From Acaryochloris sp. CCMEE 5410 (lineage in GTDB: Bacteria; Cyanobacteriota; Cyanobacteriia; Thermosynechococcales; Thermosynechococcaceae), in the NCBI RefSeq assembly GCF_000238775.2, contig NZ_AFEJ02000002.1, positions 620,001-684,000 on the forward strand: a stretch of 64,000 nucleotides of DNA, in the 5' to 3' direction. The notes under the pieces were generated by a model. The model was not told the DNA's origin, did no database searches, and was given only the letters and a program-made list of their open reading frames with translations. Every line of letters starts with the position of its first letter. Within the stretch, counting starts at the first letter, position 1. Shown here piece by piece: positions 18,063 through 28,530 of this stretch. The position numbers were made by a program, and so were the translations under genes.

Positions 18063-18566
18063 TTAGCTTGACTTGAACCCGGTAAAGACCGTTGGCCAAG
18101 AGACCAATAACAACATGACTAAGTTTGCAGCCCAGAACAGAATCACAACGCGAAAAGCCACCAATGGCAAAGAAGACAATGTTAACTGTCCAAATCCATC
18201 CACTAGCTGCCACAACCGAAAAGCTGTGTAGACAAAGCCAATCGGGACCACAATACTGGGTACTAACCGTCGACTCAAGAAACCTTCTGAGAATATTTGA
18301 ATCACCAACGTCAATAAGTAACCGCACCAGAATAATCGTGCAGCAGGTTGCTTCCAAGACTGAATAAGCAGCAGAATAGGCAACAAAATTCCAGCGACCC
18401 AAGCTAGGAGTAACCACCCTCGTATAAATTGAAGTTGACTAGCATTAAACCCAAGTTCTTCTGTGAAAGGTAAATATTGAGCTTTTACGCCAAATCCATA
18501 GCCAATCATTAGGATTGTCGTCAATAGGATAAAAAGAGCGATAATCAATCCATTTTTATTTAGCAT
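18063..18566 (-). CDS. Multi-pass membrane protein, unknown function
   Basis: 167 residues, almost entirely hydrophobic, with about five predicted transmembrane helices (LIIALFILLTTILMIGYGFG; WLLLAWVAGILLPILLLI; LFWCGYLLTLVIQIF; VVPIGFVYTAFRLW; FRVVILFWAANLVMLLLVSW). No conserved motif I recognise. It stands alone, converging on the SH3 gene's terminator. Confidence 0.7.
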   Translation of the reverse strand: MLNKNGLIIALFILLTTILMIGYGFGVKAQYLPFTEELGFNASQLQFIRGWLLLAWVAGILLPILLLIQSWKQPAARLFWCGYLLTLVIQIFSEGFLSRRLVPSIVVPIGFVYTAFRLWQLVDGFGQLTLSSLPLVAFRVVILFWAANLVMLLLVSWPTVFTGFKSS

Positions 18567-19411
18567 CTACTCGAAGGGGTTAAGCACATTTCTACAAACA
18601 CAAGAAATTATTGGTATTTACACACTATTTTTTGAATACATCCTTCCAAGGGCATAATACATAACTGATACAAAGCTGAACTTAATCAATCACATATCAA
18701 ACAATCCTCAGAACTTTTATTTAAAACTTCATTGCTATCCATATCCTAAAAGGCATAAATAACGCCTGAAATCCAGCCTCGGAATAGCTTGACTAGTACC
18801 TCTAGAGAGCACGTCCTCTATGAGAGTTCGTTATCGCTTTGAGTGACTCCGAAAAAGCTCGAGATTGTAGATCAGTTATGAGTTCAAAGATTATCAGCAG
18901 TATTCTCCTTTTTATGAACGCTCCCTCAAACCAACACCATCCAATCCTTTGATATCAAAGGCCTTAGCACCCTTTCAGCCTTGCCTTTCTGAGCTTATAT
19001 AGAGATTAGAAAGCAGCACAAATACCTTAGAAAGATATTTTGTGCAGGTGCTTGCGTATCGTCGGCCGCTTCTTAGCACAACCATTTCCCGAGGTAAGAG
19101 TATATCGCTCGTCATACAGTCATGATTAAACCATTACCAGACTGTTCTGAGCTAGTTGTTAGTGACTTATGCCCCTAAAGATGACAACTAGGCCTAGAAT
19201 AACAATGCTAAGTCTATACGCTTTTTAGGGCGAGTACCGACTGGGGCCAACATAATAGCTTGAGGCTTAAAACCTACTAAGGAGATATACCTATTTTTTT
19301 AGACTTAATCAATATAAATAGTATCTTGAAACCACAATAATTTTTTTCTTAGGCTGAAAAATATCTAGCAAAAAGTATGTCAATTACTAGTGGTGAGTTG
19401 CTAATAAATTA
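18567..19411. other. Gene-poor AT-rich region
   Basis: About 850 bases with frequent stops in all frames. I see no supported coding region, RNA gene or repeat array here. The next features are the terminator and small gene at 19412-19696. Confidence 0.5.
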
Positions 19412-19464
19412 GAAAAAACTAGAGGCTAAGAGCAGCTAAAAAGTTACACTCTTTCACCTCTAGT
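19412..19464 (-). terminator. Rho-independent terminator downstream of the 59-residue gene
   Basis: Read on the minus strand: arm actagagg (19464-19457), a 31-base loop, arm cctctagt (19425-19418), then a run of six T (ttttttctaat). It lies about 55 bases past the stop codon of the small gene at 19517-19696. Confidence 0.6.
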
Positions 19465-19516
19465 AGTTTTTAAAAAATTATTCGTAAGTTGTTATTTAAA
19501 CAACTTTTTTTGTTAC

Positions 19517-19696
19517 TCAACGACAAGACAGAGTTCTTAAACTAAATACACTATCGGCATCACAAACTGTGGATGTTTTAACAAGAATTGCGAATATTAG
19601 TCCTACTACAAATAAGCTTCCAACTGTAACTAGAATAGTTGTAAAAGCAGACATATAGCCATTGTCAACAGCGGCGTTATTTTTTGAATTAGCCAT
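19517..19696 (-). CDS. Small single-pass membrane protein (59 aa)
   Basis: A short ORF: ATG at 19696-19694, stop at 19519-19517. It begins MANSKNNAAVDNGYMSAFTT, has one transmembrane helix at about residues 18-39 (TILVTVGSLFVVGLIFAILV), and a C-terminal tail with two cysteines (TVCDADSVFSLRTLSCR). A terminator follows on the same strand, which argues for a real gene in an otherwise empty region. The ribosome site is weak. I do not recognise a family; a subunit of a membrane complex or a stress peptide are both possible. Confidence 0.55.
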   Translation of the reverse strand: MANSKNNAAVDNGYMSAFTTILVTVGSLFVVGLIFAILVKTSTVCDADSVFSLRTLSCR

Positions 19697-19957
19697 AATT
19701 AAAATCCCGTAACGATAAGGGTAAATAGGAGTTTAACAAGTGAGTTTTCAAAGCTTGCACTTGTCTATCTTTTTGTAAGAGCAACTTAACCATATAATCT
19801 GAGGTTAGAGGTTCGCGAATAAGTTGAACAAAAATTAATATTAATTTTTGTAAAAGTATATCTGTCATTTCTGGTCTACTGACTGATTTGAGACCTTGTT
19901 CAAGTATCGACTTTCTCTACAGCTTGCTCTCTAGGTGACGTTTCATCCGAGACAAAT

Positions 19958-21023
19958 GGCACTGTTCATTTAAGAAGTGACTGCTAGGATGATTCTGCAG
20001 TATCAGTTTTAGAGCAATGCAATGCATCCATTGTCAAAGCGAAAATGTCGTTAAGAACGGAACTAAGACGCTGAAAACAGCTCAAGTGGTTCAGTACTTT
20101 CTGTGCAAAGACTGTGGTCGTCGCTTCAACGAGCGTAGTGGGACGCCGATGGCGAGATTGAGAACGCCAGTAGAGATGATATCAATGGCCATCAATGCCC
20201 GCACCGAAGGCCTAGGGATTAGAGCTGCGGGGAGAGTGCTCGGAAAATCACCCAACAGTATCATCCTTTGGGAGAAGCGTTTATCAGCGCAATTATCAAA
20301 CTTCTCCCCTCCTTCTCCCCAAGCAGCAGAGGTCACAATTGAAGGCGATGAAGTGTACCCCCGCGTAGGTGAAAATCTTCCCCCCCTGGCTCAGTGAAGG
20401 TTGGACCATTCATTTCATCGACCGTGAGAGTCGCTATTGGTTCGAGGCTCGCGCGGGTCTTAAGGATGAATCATTATTGAGAAAGTGTCAAAGCTGCTTG
20501 GGATTGGGCTAAACCCAGTTCATCGATTCGTTGGTTCACAGATGGAGAACGTCGATACTCCAAGGTATTGTGGAAGCTAGCGAGTACTTACTTGCCCAGG
20601 AGTACCACGACCCAGGCCTATCCTTTTCGCAAAGTATGGCGAGCGGGTTTAGAGGTGGCGATGAAGATCAAAGGGTCTCAAGGAAAACCTCGGGTAATGT
20701 GGGTTAATCGAGAGCATCCTTATACGGCCATTAGCCCCAAGAGCGATGTCCATGCCAATCATCTTGAAGCCCTCCACAGTTCTTTGAGACGACGGGCTAG
20801 CGGTTATCGTAGACGCCAGAACCACTATGCCAAAACCGTTGAGGGATTACAAAGAGCGCTGAATGTGCAGCGATTGATTCACAATTGGTGTCGTGCTCAC
20901 TACAGCCATGGATACCAGCGAACCCCAGCAATGGTGATGGGATTTATCCAAAGGCCCGTTAAGATTGGCGAAGTGTTGGCAGTCAGAGCTTTTGAATACC
21001 TCACTTCTTAACTGAACAGTGCC
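19958..21023. mobile_element. Decayed IS1-family element
   Basis: A 1066-bp element bounded by inverted repeats: ggcactgttcatttaagaag at the left and ggcactgttcagttaagaag (reverse complement) at the right, differing at one position. I cannot find a clear target duplication beside it (gagacaaat versus ataaacatt). The transposase inside is frameshifted, so this is an old, immobile copy. Confidence 0.8.
20017..21011 (+). pseudogene. IS1-family transposase, frameshifted
   Basis: The N-terminal zinc-ribbon (MQCIHCQSENVVKNG ... YFLCKDCGRRF) and helix-turn-helix region read to 20397, then the frame breaks at a C run near 20380-20388. The DDE part continues in another frame (WLSEGWTIHFIDRESRYWF), breaks again near 20480, and resumes to a stop at 21011 (WFTDGERRYSKVLWKL ... 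ALHSSLRRRASGYRRRQNHY). At least two frameshifts make it non-functional. IS1 elements can use one natural frameshift, but the positions here do not fit that. Confidence 0.75.
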
Positions 21024-21160
21024 ATAAACATTTTGAATTTGGAGAATTAGGGCTTCCCAAAACTTCAATATAGTCACCGTTTTGCAAAAAATTGATTCAT
21101 AATCACCCCTGATCTTCACCAACCCTAACCAAGCATCAAGATCAATACCAAACTCTCCTA

Positions 21161-21668
21161 TTAACGATGAGGATGCTCCTCATGTTCATTGCCTTGAGTG
21201 TCCACCCACCATTTACTCCTTCCCCAAGTGTCACATCGCATATTCTCAATCGGTTGAATGGTTGGACTTTGAGAGAATTGGAGCTGATCAAACCAATTCC
21301 AAGTTACGACGTCTTGTAATCTCCCAGGTAAATCATCTAATTTCAAAGGCTGAATAGGCTGACCATCACAGTCATAGGGCAAAGGGGCTGAATAGCCATG
21401 CCCATAAGAATATAAACCTAACAATAGCGAACCGCTCGATATAGTTGCTGTGATAGTCTGAATTTCTCAAGCAGTGGTTTTTCAAGATTTTGAACACTTC
21501 AACTTCATTACTCGCAATAGCCAATAACCAACATAGATCAACGTAATCCCATGACTTGGAAGAACGTGGGTGTAAAACTTCCTGCACATTTATCCGCTGC
21601 GACGATACTGCGGAAGGAAGACGTTTAGAGCTTGGGGGTTGGATGGGGTTACTATTGCTCCAGTCAGA
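21161..21668 (-). pseudogene. Degenerate or hypothetical gene fragment beside IS630 element
   Basis: Two overlapping reading frames on the minus strand (about 21668-21372 and 21424-21161) look like one sequence split by a frameshift. The downstream part encodes 87 residues with a glycine/tyrosine-rich start (LGLYSYGHGYSAPLPYDCDG) and a Trp-rich end (DTWGRSKWWVDTQGNEHEEH). The upstream part is cut by the IS630-type element at 21671. I recognise no family. It may be a small exported protein gene broken by the insertion and later decay. Confidence 0.3.
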
Positions 21669-21670
21669 TA

Positions 21671-22691
21671 CAGCAATTTTCACAATGGTTCATGACAGTA
21701 ACAATGTGCGAACCAATTGCGAATATCCTCGCTCTCAATCAGTTCTAATCCTGCAGTGAGCGCCTCATCTAACCCCTCTCTAACTCTGGCTTTGACCTTA
21801 CGCAGATAGGTTTTGAGCTTCGACCAACAGTGCTCAATGGGATTGAAATCAGGTGAGTAGGGGGACAGGTACACTAACTTCGCCCCCGCATCTTCAATGA
21901 GTGTTCTGATACCATCCACCTTGTGAGCAGGCAGATTATCCATCACCACCACCGCCCCCTTCCATAATTGAGGTACCAACACTGTTCGGACATAGAAACG
22001 ATAAATATCGCCTGTAGTACCCCCATCGAAACTCAAGATCGCCATCACACCTCGCAGCGCCATTGCCCCAATCAGGGTTACATTGATGCCTCGTTTATTC
22101 GGCTTCATGTTATAGACTCGATGGCCCTGCTGTGCTCTTCCATAGAGAGGCACCATCGCCAAGTTCACCCCAGTCTCATCCAGGAAGACTAAATCTTCGA
22201 GGGCAACATCATTCATCAGCTCTCAGTAGTGACAGCGCAGCTTTTGGACGCGGTCTGTGTAGGCTTCGGTCGCCTTGAACGACTTTTTTTCCGTATGAGC
22301 TTCAACTTGACTAACGCTCGATGAAGGGTGCTAATACCCACTTGCACTTGCGTACGCTCGTAGAGCTGATTAGCCAGCGTTTCGAGCGTTGCATCTTGTT
22401 GCTGGTCAACCAATTGTTAAAGGATGTTTAACTGCTGAGCGTTCAGTTTGGCGACAGCACCACCACCATGAGGTTTAGGCGCAATGGTTCCAGCCTAACG
22501 ATGCCGTTGAATTAGGTCATTGACAAAACTAGCACTAACGTTGAAGCGCGCTGCCAACTGACGAATCGAGCCTTCGCCCTTTTGGCAGGCATCGAAGACT
22601 TTCTGGCGCAGGTCCATTGAGTAGGCTTTCATGAGGATTATCACCCCGATAGCAGCACCTCTAGCGTATGCTACTCATGTGAAAATTTCTG
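21671..22691. mobile_element. Decayed IS630-family element flanked by TA
   Basis: A 1021-bp element. The left end cagcaattttcaca and right end (reverse complement) cagaaattttcaca match at 13 of 14 bases. It is flanked on both sides by TA (21669-21670 and 22692-22693), the IS630/Tc1-type target. The transposase gene inside contains stops. Confidence 0.8.
21680..22632 (-). pseudogene. IS630-family transposase with internal stops
   Basis: Begins at ATG 22632 with the helix-turn-helix start MKAYSMDLRQKVFDACQKGE. Stops interrupt at RH R-TAG-AGT and NIL-TAA-QLV, and the frame changes again around 22216-22290. The last part (22216-21680) holds the DDE domain: LVFLDETGVNL, VVMDNLPAHK and LPYSPDFNPIEHCW-type sequence (SPYSPDFNPIEHCWSKLK). 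Several lesions make it inactive. Confidence 0.8.
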
Positions 22692-22754
22692 TATTTGTCA
22701 GGCATGATGGGTAGGCTAAAAACAGTTCGATGCTTTCTAGCTTACCTATCTAAT

Positions 22755-22847
22755 TCAGTGTGGTCGAGCACTAGCTCCAGGCCAATTAACGTTGGAGAAA
22801 TCCCGCTCTCCAGCAGCATATCGCTCCAACAATTCCTCAGCAGTCAT
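22755..22847 (-). pseudogene. Truncated 5' remnant of a pentapeptide-repeat gene
   Basis: Thirty codons on the minus strand beginning MTAEELLERYAAGERDFSNV, the standard opening of cyanobacterial pentapeptide-repeat proteins (compare the intact protein at 38941), then NWPGASARPH and a stop. The repeat body is missing and an IS630-type element ends about 60 bases further on. Probably debris left by insertion and deletion. Confidence 0.4.
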
Positions 22848-22965
22848 CACTAGAACTCAAGAAATACAATGGTTCCCACCGGGTTCCAATTCCTCCAGGA
22901 TTCCACTCCATTTAACCTCAACTCCCCAGGCACAAAGAGCCTCAGCTGTCAGTCCATAGGGGAAA

Positions 22966-22990
22966 CCCTGATTCAGAGACTGAACCAGGG
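22966..22990 (-). terminator. Hairpin downstream of the ATP synthase operon
   Basis: On the minus strand, 11-base arms ccctggttcag and ctgaatcaggg (one G-T pair) around a 3-base loop, followed by a short T tract (tttcccc). It lies 60 bases after the gamma-subunit stop codon and probably ends the operon transcript. The rest of 22694-23049 holds only the pentapeptide remnant and a short start-less frame. Confidence 0.55.
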
Positions 22991-23049
22991 CTGACGGGGA
23001 ATATAAACACTTAGATCAAGAGAGCAGTCAGACTACGGGGTAAAACCCT

Positions 23050-24003
23050 TTAGTTCAGGGCTTCAGCACCACCGACCACCTCAAGCAGTTCTTGGGTAAT
23101 CGCTGCTTGTCGAGCCTTGTTATAGGACAAGGTCAGCGTTCCAATCAATTCAGACGCATTATCACTGGCATTGTTCATCGCAGTCATTCGAGCAGCCAAT
23201 TCACTGGCGGCTGATTCTTGCAATGCCCGCAGTAGCTGATTGTTTAAATACAGCGGTAACAAAGCATCCAGAATTTGAATGGGATTTTGCTCGAAGATCA
23301 TGTCAGAAGGCATTTCCTGGGGAGTTCCCCGCTCCATGCGCTCACGTTCCACCTGAAACTGTCCACCCCGGGTGGTTAATCGGAAGACTTCATCTTCTTC
23401 AGCAACGACCAACGCATCTGGATCGAGAGGTAGTAGGGTCTGGACCACAGGTCGAGAATTCACCAGGGAGATAAACCGGGTGTAAATCAACTCAACGTGA
23501 TCTACTTCTTCTGATAGATAGAGAGACAAAAGCTCATCAGCAATCTCAGAAGCCTCTTGAGCAGTTGGGATTTGCTCCAGACCACCGTAAGTAGCTTCGA
23601 TAGGCTGATCGCGGCGTTGGAAATACTGAATCGCTTTCCGACCCACAAGGACAAACGTATAGTCAATCCCTTTGGCTTTTAGCTCATTGGATCGTTCTTC
23701 TGCGCGCTTAATCACACTACTGTTATAAGCACCACAGAGACCGCGATCGCCTGTGACCACTAAGAGACAGACTTTACGCAAAGCCCGTTCTTGCAGTAAG
23801 GGTAACTCTACTTCTTCGAACTTAAGTCTAGCCTGCAAGCCATAGAGCACTTGAGCAAGCCGATCCGCGAAAGGACGAGTTGCCGTCACCTGCTCTTGGG
23901 CACGCCGGACCTTGGCGGCGGCCACTAGCCGCATCGCCTCAGTAATTTTTTTAGTATTCTTGACCGTTGAAATACGATCGCGAATCGATTTGAGGTTTGG
24001 CAT
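23050..24003 (-). CDS. atpG: F-type ATP synthase gamma subunit
   Basis: 317 residues, the cyanobacterial length: longer than the bacterial ~287 because of the insertion in the middle (around [17 protein letters not shown]). The N-terminal rotor helix reads [20 protein letters not shown] and the C-terminal helix [19 protein letters not shown]. The conserved [14 protein letters not shown] segment is present. The chloroplast redox cysteine pair is absent, as expected for cyanobacteria. It forms the central stalk that couples proton flow to catalysis. Called atpC in cyanobacterial nomenclature. Last gene of the operon, nine bases after alpha; beta and epsilon are not nearby. Confidence 0.95.
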   Translation of the reverse strand: MPNLKSIRDRISTVKNTKKITEAMRLVAAAKVRRAQEQVTATRPFADRLAQVLYGLQARLKFEEVELPLLQERALRKVCLLVVTGDRGLCGAYNSSVIKRAEERSNELKAKGIDYTFVLVGRKAIQYFQRRDQPIEATYGGLEQIPTAQEASEIADELLSLYLSEEVDHVELIYTRFISLVNSRPVVQTLLPLDPDALVVAEEDEVFRLTTRGGQFQVERERMERGTPQEMPSDMIFEQNPIQILDALLPLYLNNQLLRALQESAASELAARMTAMNNASDNASELIGTLTLSYNKARQAAITQELLEVVGGAEALN

Positions 24004-24012
24004 AATTCCCTC

Positions 24013-25530
24013 CTAGACCGCAGCCATAAAAGATTTCTTAAAGTCAGCAATGGCTGTTTTGAGAATTCCTTCGGCTTCGTCACCCATTTTCTTCTCGCTA
24101 CGGACTAACTCGCCATACTTGCCATGGTTGGCTTTCAGGTCATCCCGCATGCCTTGAACAAACTCCGTCACTTTATCCGTGGGGACATCATCCAGATAGC
24201 CATTGGTACCGGCATAAATGACTGCAACCATCTCTTCTACTGGTAATGGAGAATATTGAGGCTGCTTCAGAATTTCCCGTAGACGAGCACCCCGAGCCAA
24301 CTGATTCTGGGTGGCTTGGTCTAGGTCAGAGGCAAACTGAGCAAACGCTTCTAGTTCAGCAAACTGAGCTAGCTCTAGCTTGAGCTTACCGGCCACCTGT
24401 TTCATGGCTTTAATCTGGGCTGCAGATCCCACTCGGGACACGGAAATACCGGCGTTAATCGCAGGCCGCAGACCAGCGTTGAACAAGTCAGAAGACAAGA
24501 AGATCTGACCGTCGGTAATGGAAATAACGTTAGTAGGAATGTAGGCCGACACGTCACCCGCTTGAGTTTCCACAATCGGTAGAGCGGTCATACTGCCTTC
24601 ACCCAATTCAGGACTGAGCTTGGCAGCGCGCTCCAACAAGCGAGAGTGGAGATAGAACACGTCACCAGGATAAGCCTCACGTCCGGGTGGACGACGGAGA
24701 AGCAGAGACATCTGACGATAAGCCTGAGCTTGCTTGGAAAGGTCATCGTAGATCACCAAGGTGTGCTTGCCGTTGTACATAAAGTACTCAGCAATAGCTG
24801 CACCGGTATAAGGCGCCAAATATTGGAGGGTGGCTGGGTCGTTGGCGTTGGCAGCAACCACGACGGTGTAGTCAAGAGCACCCCGCTCTCTTAAGACTTC
24901 AACCACCTGAGCCACGGTAGAGGCTTTTTGACCGATGGCGACGTAGACACAAATCACATCTTCAGACTTTTGGTTGAGGATAGTGTCAATGGCAACGGCG
25001 GTCTTACCCGTTTGACGGTCACCAATAATCAACTCACGCTGACCTCGGCCAATGGGCACCATGGAGTCAATCGCGGTAATCCCCGTTTGCATGGGCTCAT
25101 ACACGGACTTTCGCTCAATAATGCCAGGGGCAGGAGACTCAATTAGGCGAGTTTCAGAGGTGTTGATGTCGCCTTTACCATCGATGGGGCGAGCTAGAGC
25201 ATCTAGAACGCGACCAATCAAAGCATCACCCACGGGAATCTGGGCGATTTTGCCCGTGGAGCGCACCGTGCTGCCTTCTTGCAGGTCACGACCGTCTCCC
25301 ATGAGCACCGCACCCACGTTGTCTTCTTCCAGGTTTAGGGCGATACCGACAGTACCGTCTTCAAAGTCTAGAAGTTCCCCTGCCATGGCTTGTTCTAGGC
25401 CATAAACACGGGCGATACCGTCACCCACCTGGAGGACGGTGCCAACATTGTCAACTTTGACTTGCTGGTCGTATTGTTCAATCTGTTGGCGAATAATATT
25501 GCTAATTTCGTCGGGTCTGATGCTTACCAT
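24013..25530 (-). CDS. atpA: F-type ATP synthase alpha subunit
   Basis: 505 residues, full length. Walker A GDRQTGKT is at residues 170-177, with the regulatory-site signature [17 protein letters not shown] further on. N-terminal beta-barrel ([20 protein letters not shown]) and C-terminal helical domain are complete. It is the non-catalytic nucleotide-binding subunit of F1 at the thylakoid or plasma membrane. It sits between delta and gamma in the conserved cyanobacterial order. Confidence 0.97.
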   Translation of the reverse strand: MVSIRPDEISNIIRQQIEQYDQQVKVDNVGTVLQVGDGIARVYGLEQAMAGELLDFEDGTVGIALNLEEDNVGAVLMGDGRDLQEGSTVRSTGKIAQIPVGDALIGRVLDALARPIDGKGDINTSETRLIESPAPGIIERKSVYEPMQTGITAIDSMVPIGRGQRELIIGDRQTGKTAVAIDTILNQKSEDVICVYVAIGQKASTVAQVVEVLRERGALDYTVVVAANANDPATLQYLAPYTGAAIAEYFMYNGKHTLVIYDDLSKQAQAYRQMSLLLRRPPGREAYPGDVFYLHSRLLERAAKLSPELGEGSMTALPIVETQAGDVSAYIPTNVISITDGQIFLSSDLFNAGLRPAINAGISVSRVGSAAQIKAMKQVAGKLKLELAQFAELEAFAQFASDLDQATQNQLARGARLREILKQPQYSPLPVEEMVAVIYAGTNGYLDDVPTDKVTEFVQGMRDDLKANHGKYGELVRSEKKMGDEAEGILKTAIADFKKSFMAAV

Positions 25531-25603
25531 GGGACTTGCTCTGATTTGTGATGTGGGTAAAGGTCAAACAACTTAAGCGGCAATTAAGAAAATTGCCATT
25601 ACC

Positions 25604-26161
25604 TTAAGACAGGCTTGTTATAGAAGAATTCATCCGGCGCAACTGGCCACGAATGCTGGCGTCTAAAACTTGAGAGCCAATTTTAATAATCACTCCGCCA
25701 ATGAGGTCAGGATCGATGTTTGTTTCAAGATCAACCTGGGCCGCTTGACTCATATGTTTCACTTTGTCAGTGATGGCATGACGTTGCTCATCGGTAAGTT
25801 CTACCGTTGAGGTCACTTCTGCCAAAACCGTGTTATTGAGTTTGCGTAGTAATGCCTGATAGTACTTGCAAATACCTTCCAAGAAGATGATGCGTCGTCG
25901 ATCAATCAAGAGCAGTAGAAAATTGAAGAACTGCTTCTGGACCCGCGATTCAGCCAACTGCCGGAGAACGGCCTTCTGGGCATCGGCGGGGGTAAGTGGA
26001 TTGACCAAGAAATCTTTCAGGTCATCAGAGGTTTGCAACAGACTGAGGACAAAGCTGACATCTTCACCAATTTGGTTGGTGAGATTATTGCTTTGGGCCA
26101 CAGACATTAACGCCTCGGCATAGGGTTCAACAATTGTGGAGCTAACCGTGCTTTGTGTCAT
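25604..26161 (-). CDS. atpH: F-type ATP synthase delta subunit
   Basis: 185 residues. The N-terminal helical bundle starts [17 protein letters not shown] and the C-terminal domain ends with the signature [20 protein letters not shown]. It joins the peripheral stalk b/b' to the top of F1. Its ATG overlaps the b-subunit stop codon by four bases (ATGA), giving translational coupling. Called atpD in the cyanobacterial naming scheme. Confidence 0.95.
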   Translation of the reverse strand: MTQSTVSSTIVEPYAEALMSVAQSNNLTNQIGEDVSFVLSLLQTSDDLKDFLVNPLTPADAQKAVLRQLAESRVQKQFFNFLLLLIDRRRIIFLEGICKYYQALLRKLNNTVLAEVTSTVELTDEQRHAITDKVKHMSQAAQVDLETNIDPDLIGGVIIKIGSQVLDASIRGQLRRMNSSITSLS

Positions 26162-26718
26162 GAGTTGCCTCCTAGCAAGGCAATGCTTTGATCGACTAAT
26201 TTCCGCTGGGCGGATTCATTATTCCCTAACTGATTTTTCAAATCAGCTTCCACTTTCTCTAGGGCCATAGCGGTAACGCGCTGTCGAATTTCTGCGATCG
26301 CACGTTCCTGACTTGCAGAAGTGTCTTGAGATCCAGCATCTTTGATGCGTTGAATCTCAGTTTTTGCTTCAGCCAGGATTTGCTCCTTCGCTTTACTCGC
26401 ATTGGTCTGAGCATTTGCCAAAATCTTTTTCGCTTCTGCTTGGGCTTGAGCAAGCTTCTCTTGCTCCTCTGCCAAAGTTGCAGCAGCCTTCTTTTGATTG
26501 GCTTCAGCTTCGGAGATTGCGGTTTCAATGGCTTCTCGTCGCTTTACTAGGGACTCCCCTAAAAAGCCTCGACCAAAATAAATGAGTAATCCGATAACGA
26601 TTACCAAGTTGACGAGATTGGCTTCCAAAATATCAAAGTTAAGGCTGTAACCACCAGCCTCAGCTAGTTGTGGAAACCCAGTCATGCCAGCGCTTGCCAG
26701 CCAATTAAACATCCCCAT
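26158..26718 (-). CDS. atpF: F-type ATP synthase subunit b
   Basis: 186 residues. An N-terminal segment is followed by one transmembrane helix ([20 protein letters not shown]) and then a long charged alpha helix ([20 protein letters not shown] and on) that dimerises with b' as the peripheral stalk. The length is typical for cyanobacterial b, which is longer than b'. Overlaps the delta gene by four bases. Confidence 0.95.
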   Translation of the reverse strand: MGMFNWLASAGMTGFPQLAEAGGYSLNFDILEANLVNLVIVIGLLIYFGRGFLGESLVKRREAIETAISEAEANQKKAAATLAEEQEKLAQAQAEAKKILANAQTNASKAKEQILAEAKTEIQRIKDAGSQDTSASQERAIAEIRQRVTAMALEKVEADLKNQLGNNESAQRKLVDQSIALLGGNS

Positions 26719-26750
26719 GTTTATAGTCCTAACTGCGGTGCGGTGATGGC

Positions 26751-27179
26751 TTATGCCAGGGTGGAGCCTAAGAGCTTATTGAGAATTTGCTGGCTGAGGG
26801 TATCAACCTGCTTCTCTAATTCGCTAAAGGCGGACTGTTTCTGTGACTCGAGTTCGGCTTGAGCTTTCATCACTTCAGCTTGAACTTGTTTCTGGGCTTC
26901 AGTGATTTGTGTTTGAGCAATTTTTTGGGCTTCGGCTTGAGCATCTGCCAACACTTGTTGTGATTGCTTTCGCGTGCCTGCCAACTCCTGTTCATATTGC
27001 TCAGTTAAGCTCTTGGCTTTAGCCAAACGCTCACGGGCTTCAGTATTGTTGGTGCGAATAAACCCATCTCGCTCATCAATCGCTTGAGTGAGGGGTTTGA
27101 AGAACACTGCGTTCAGCACAGCGACCAACAAAAAGAACTGGAACATCATCAATGGCAACGTGCCATTAAAATCAAACAT
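26751..27179 (-). CDS. atpF2: F-type ATP synthase subunit b'
   Basis: 142 residues, shorter than b. It starts with the b' signature [20 protein letters not shown] and the membrane helix, then a long helix rich in Ala, Gln and Glu. In phototrophs the peripheral stalk is a b/b' heterodimer, so both genes are expected. It lies 32 bases upstream of the b gene. Named atpG in cyanobacterial literature. Confidence 0.95.
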   Translation of the reverse strand: MFDFNGTLPLMMFQFFLLVAVLNAVFFKPLTQAIDERDGFIRTNNTEARERLAKAKSLTEQYEQELAGTRKQSQQVLADAQAEAQKIAQTQITEAQKQVQAEVMKAQAELESQKQSAFSELEKQVDTLSQQILNKLLGSTLA

Positions 27180-27290
27180 TGTTTTGCTCAGTCTAAAAAA
27201 GGGTCAGATCAGAAAAAGTCGGAGTTGTAGTGGATGGTGATGAGAACTTAAAGAAGCGCCATCTGGATGCAATACAACTAGAAACGGAGA

Positions 27291-27313
27291 AGGGACGCTA
27301 CGGGAACGTCCCT
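27291..27313 (-). terminator. Hairpin between subunit c and b' genes (attenuator or RNA-processing element)
   Basis: 7-bp arms agggacg and cgtccct around a 9-base loop, 12 bases after the c-subunit stop codon on the coding (minus) strand, inside a 145-base gap that is longer than the other spacings within the F1 half of the operon. No long T run follows, so partial termination or 3'-end protection is more likely than full stop. Confidence 0.45.
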
Positions 27314-27324
27314 CACTAACCTGT

Positions 27325-27672
<348 letters not shown>

Positions 27673-27700
27673 TTACTGTTTCAGTAACCTGACTTTGAGG

Positions 27701-28471
27701 TTAGTGGGCCTCTTCTTCTTCCCCATGACCTTCTAATGACTCGTGAATATAGGCACCAGCCAAGGTCGCAAATACCAATGCTTGAATACCGCTGGTAAAG
27801 AGTCCCAGCAACATCACAGGCAAAGGCACAATTAAGGGAACCAGTAACACCAAAACAGCAACCACTAGTTCGTCAGCAAGGATGTTACCAAACAGACGGA
27901 AACTAAGGGAAAGCGGCTTGGTGAAATCTTCAAGAATCGCAATTGGGAGCAGTACCGGAGTGGGTTCGATGTACTTGCGAAAGTAACCGAGTCCTTTTTT
28001 CCGAAATCCTGCGTAAAAGTAAACAAACGAGGTACACAATGCCAATGCGACAGTGGTGTTGATGTCGTTTGTGGGTGCTGCGAGTTCTCCCTCAGGAAGG
28101 CTAATCAGCTTCCAGGGGAATAAAGCACCGGACCAATTGGAGACAAAAATGAACAGAAAGAGCGTCCCGATGAATGGCACCCATGGACGGTATTCTTTCT
28201 CGCCAATTTGATTTTTGGTCAAATCACGGACAAACTCTAGCGCGTACTCCATGAAATTTTGGAGACCACTAGGAATGCGCTCAACCTTGCGGGTTGACAG
28301 CACAGACACAATGACTAAGATGCCGATGACGATCCAGGATGTAATCAGAACCTGACCATGAACCTTTAAGCCACCGATCTGCCAGTATAAGTGCTGACCC
28401 ACCTCTAAACTTGCTAAAGGCAAGGCGGTGAACCCATTAAAAGAATCTAGCAGAAGGCTGCTGTGATGCAT
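27701..28471 (-). CDS. atpB: F-type ATP synthase subunit a
   Basis: 256 residues with five or six membrane helices. The conserved proton-path region is [20 protein letters not shown], with the essential Arg in SFRLFGN, and the late signature is [20 protein letters not shown]. The His- and Glu-rich C-terminus (GHGEEEEAH) is usual. Forms the stator half-channels against the c-ring. Named atpI in cyanobacterial literature. Confidence 0.95.
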   Translation of the reverse strand: MHHSSLLLDSFNGFTALPLASLEVGQHLYWQIGGLKVHGQVLITSWIVIGILVIVSVLSTRKVERIPSGLQNFMEYALEFVRDLTKNQIGEKEYRPWVPFIGTLFLFIFVSNWSGALFPWKLISLPEGELAAPTNDINTTVALALCTSFVYFYAGFRKKGLGYFRKYIEPTPVLLPIAILEDFTKPLSLSFRLFGNILADELVVAVLVLLVPLIVPLPVMLLGLFTSGIQALVFATLAGAYIHESLEGHGEEEEAH

Positions 28472-28530
28472 AATACGCCCAACCTCGTTGGAACTTCAGG
28501 CAAAAAAAATAGGGGCATTCTGTCGCTGTC

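Noticed and set aside
19940-21040. Target duplication for the IS1-type element
   Set aside because: The bases outside the inverted repeats do not match; either lost by mutation or by rearrangement.
22866-23000. Start-less minus-strand frame with coding-like sequence (ALVQSLNQGFPYGLTAEALC)
   Set aside because: No start codon or ribosome site, and it covers the probable atp terminator hairpin. Could be debris of an old gene but not supportable.
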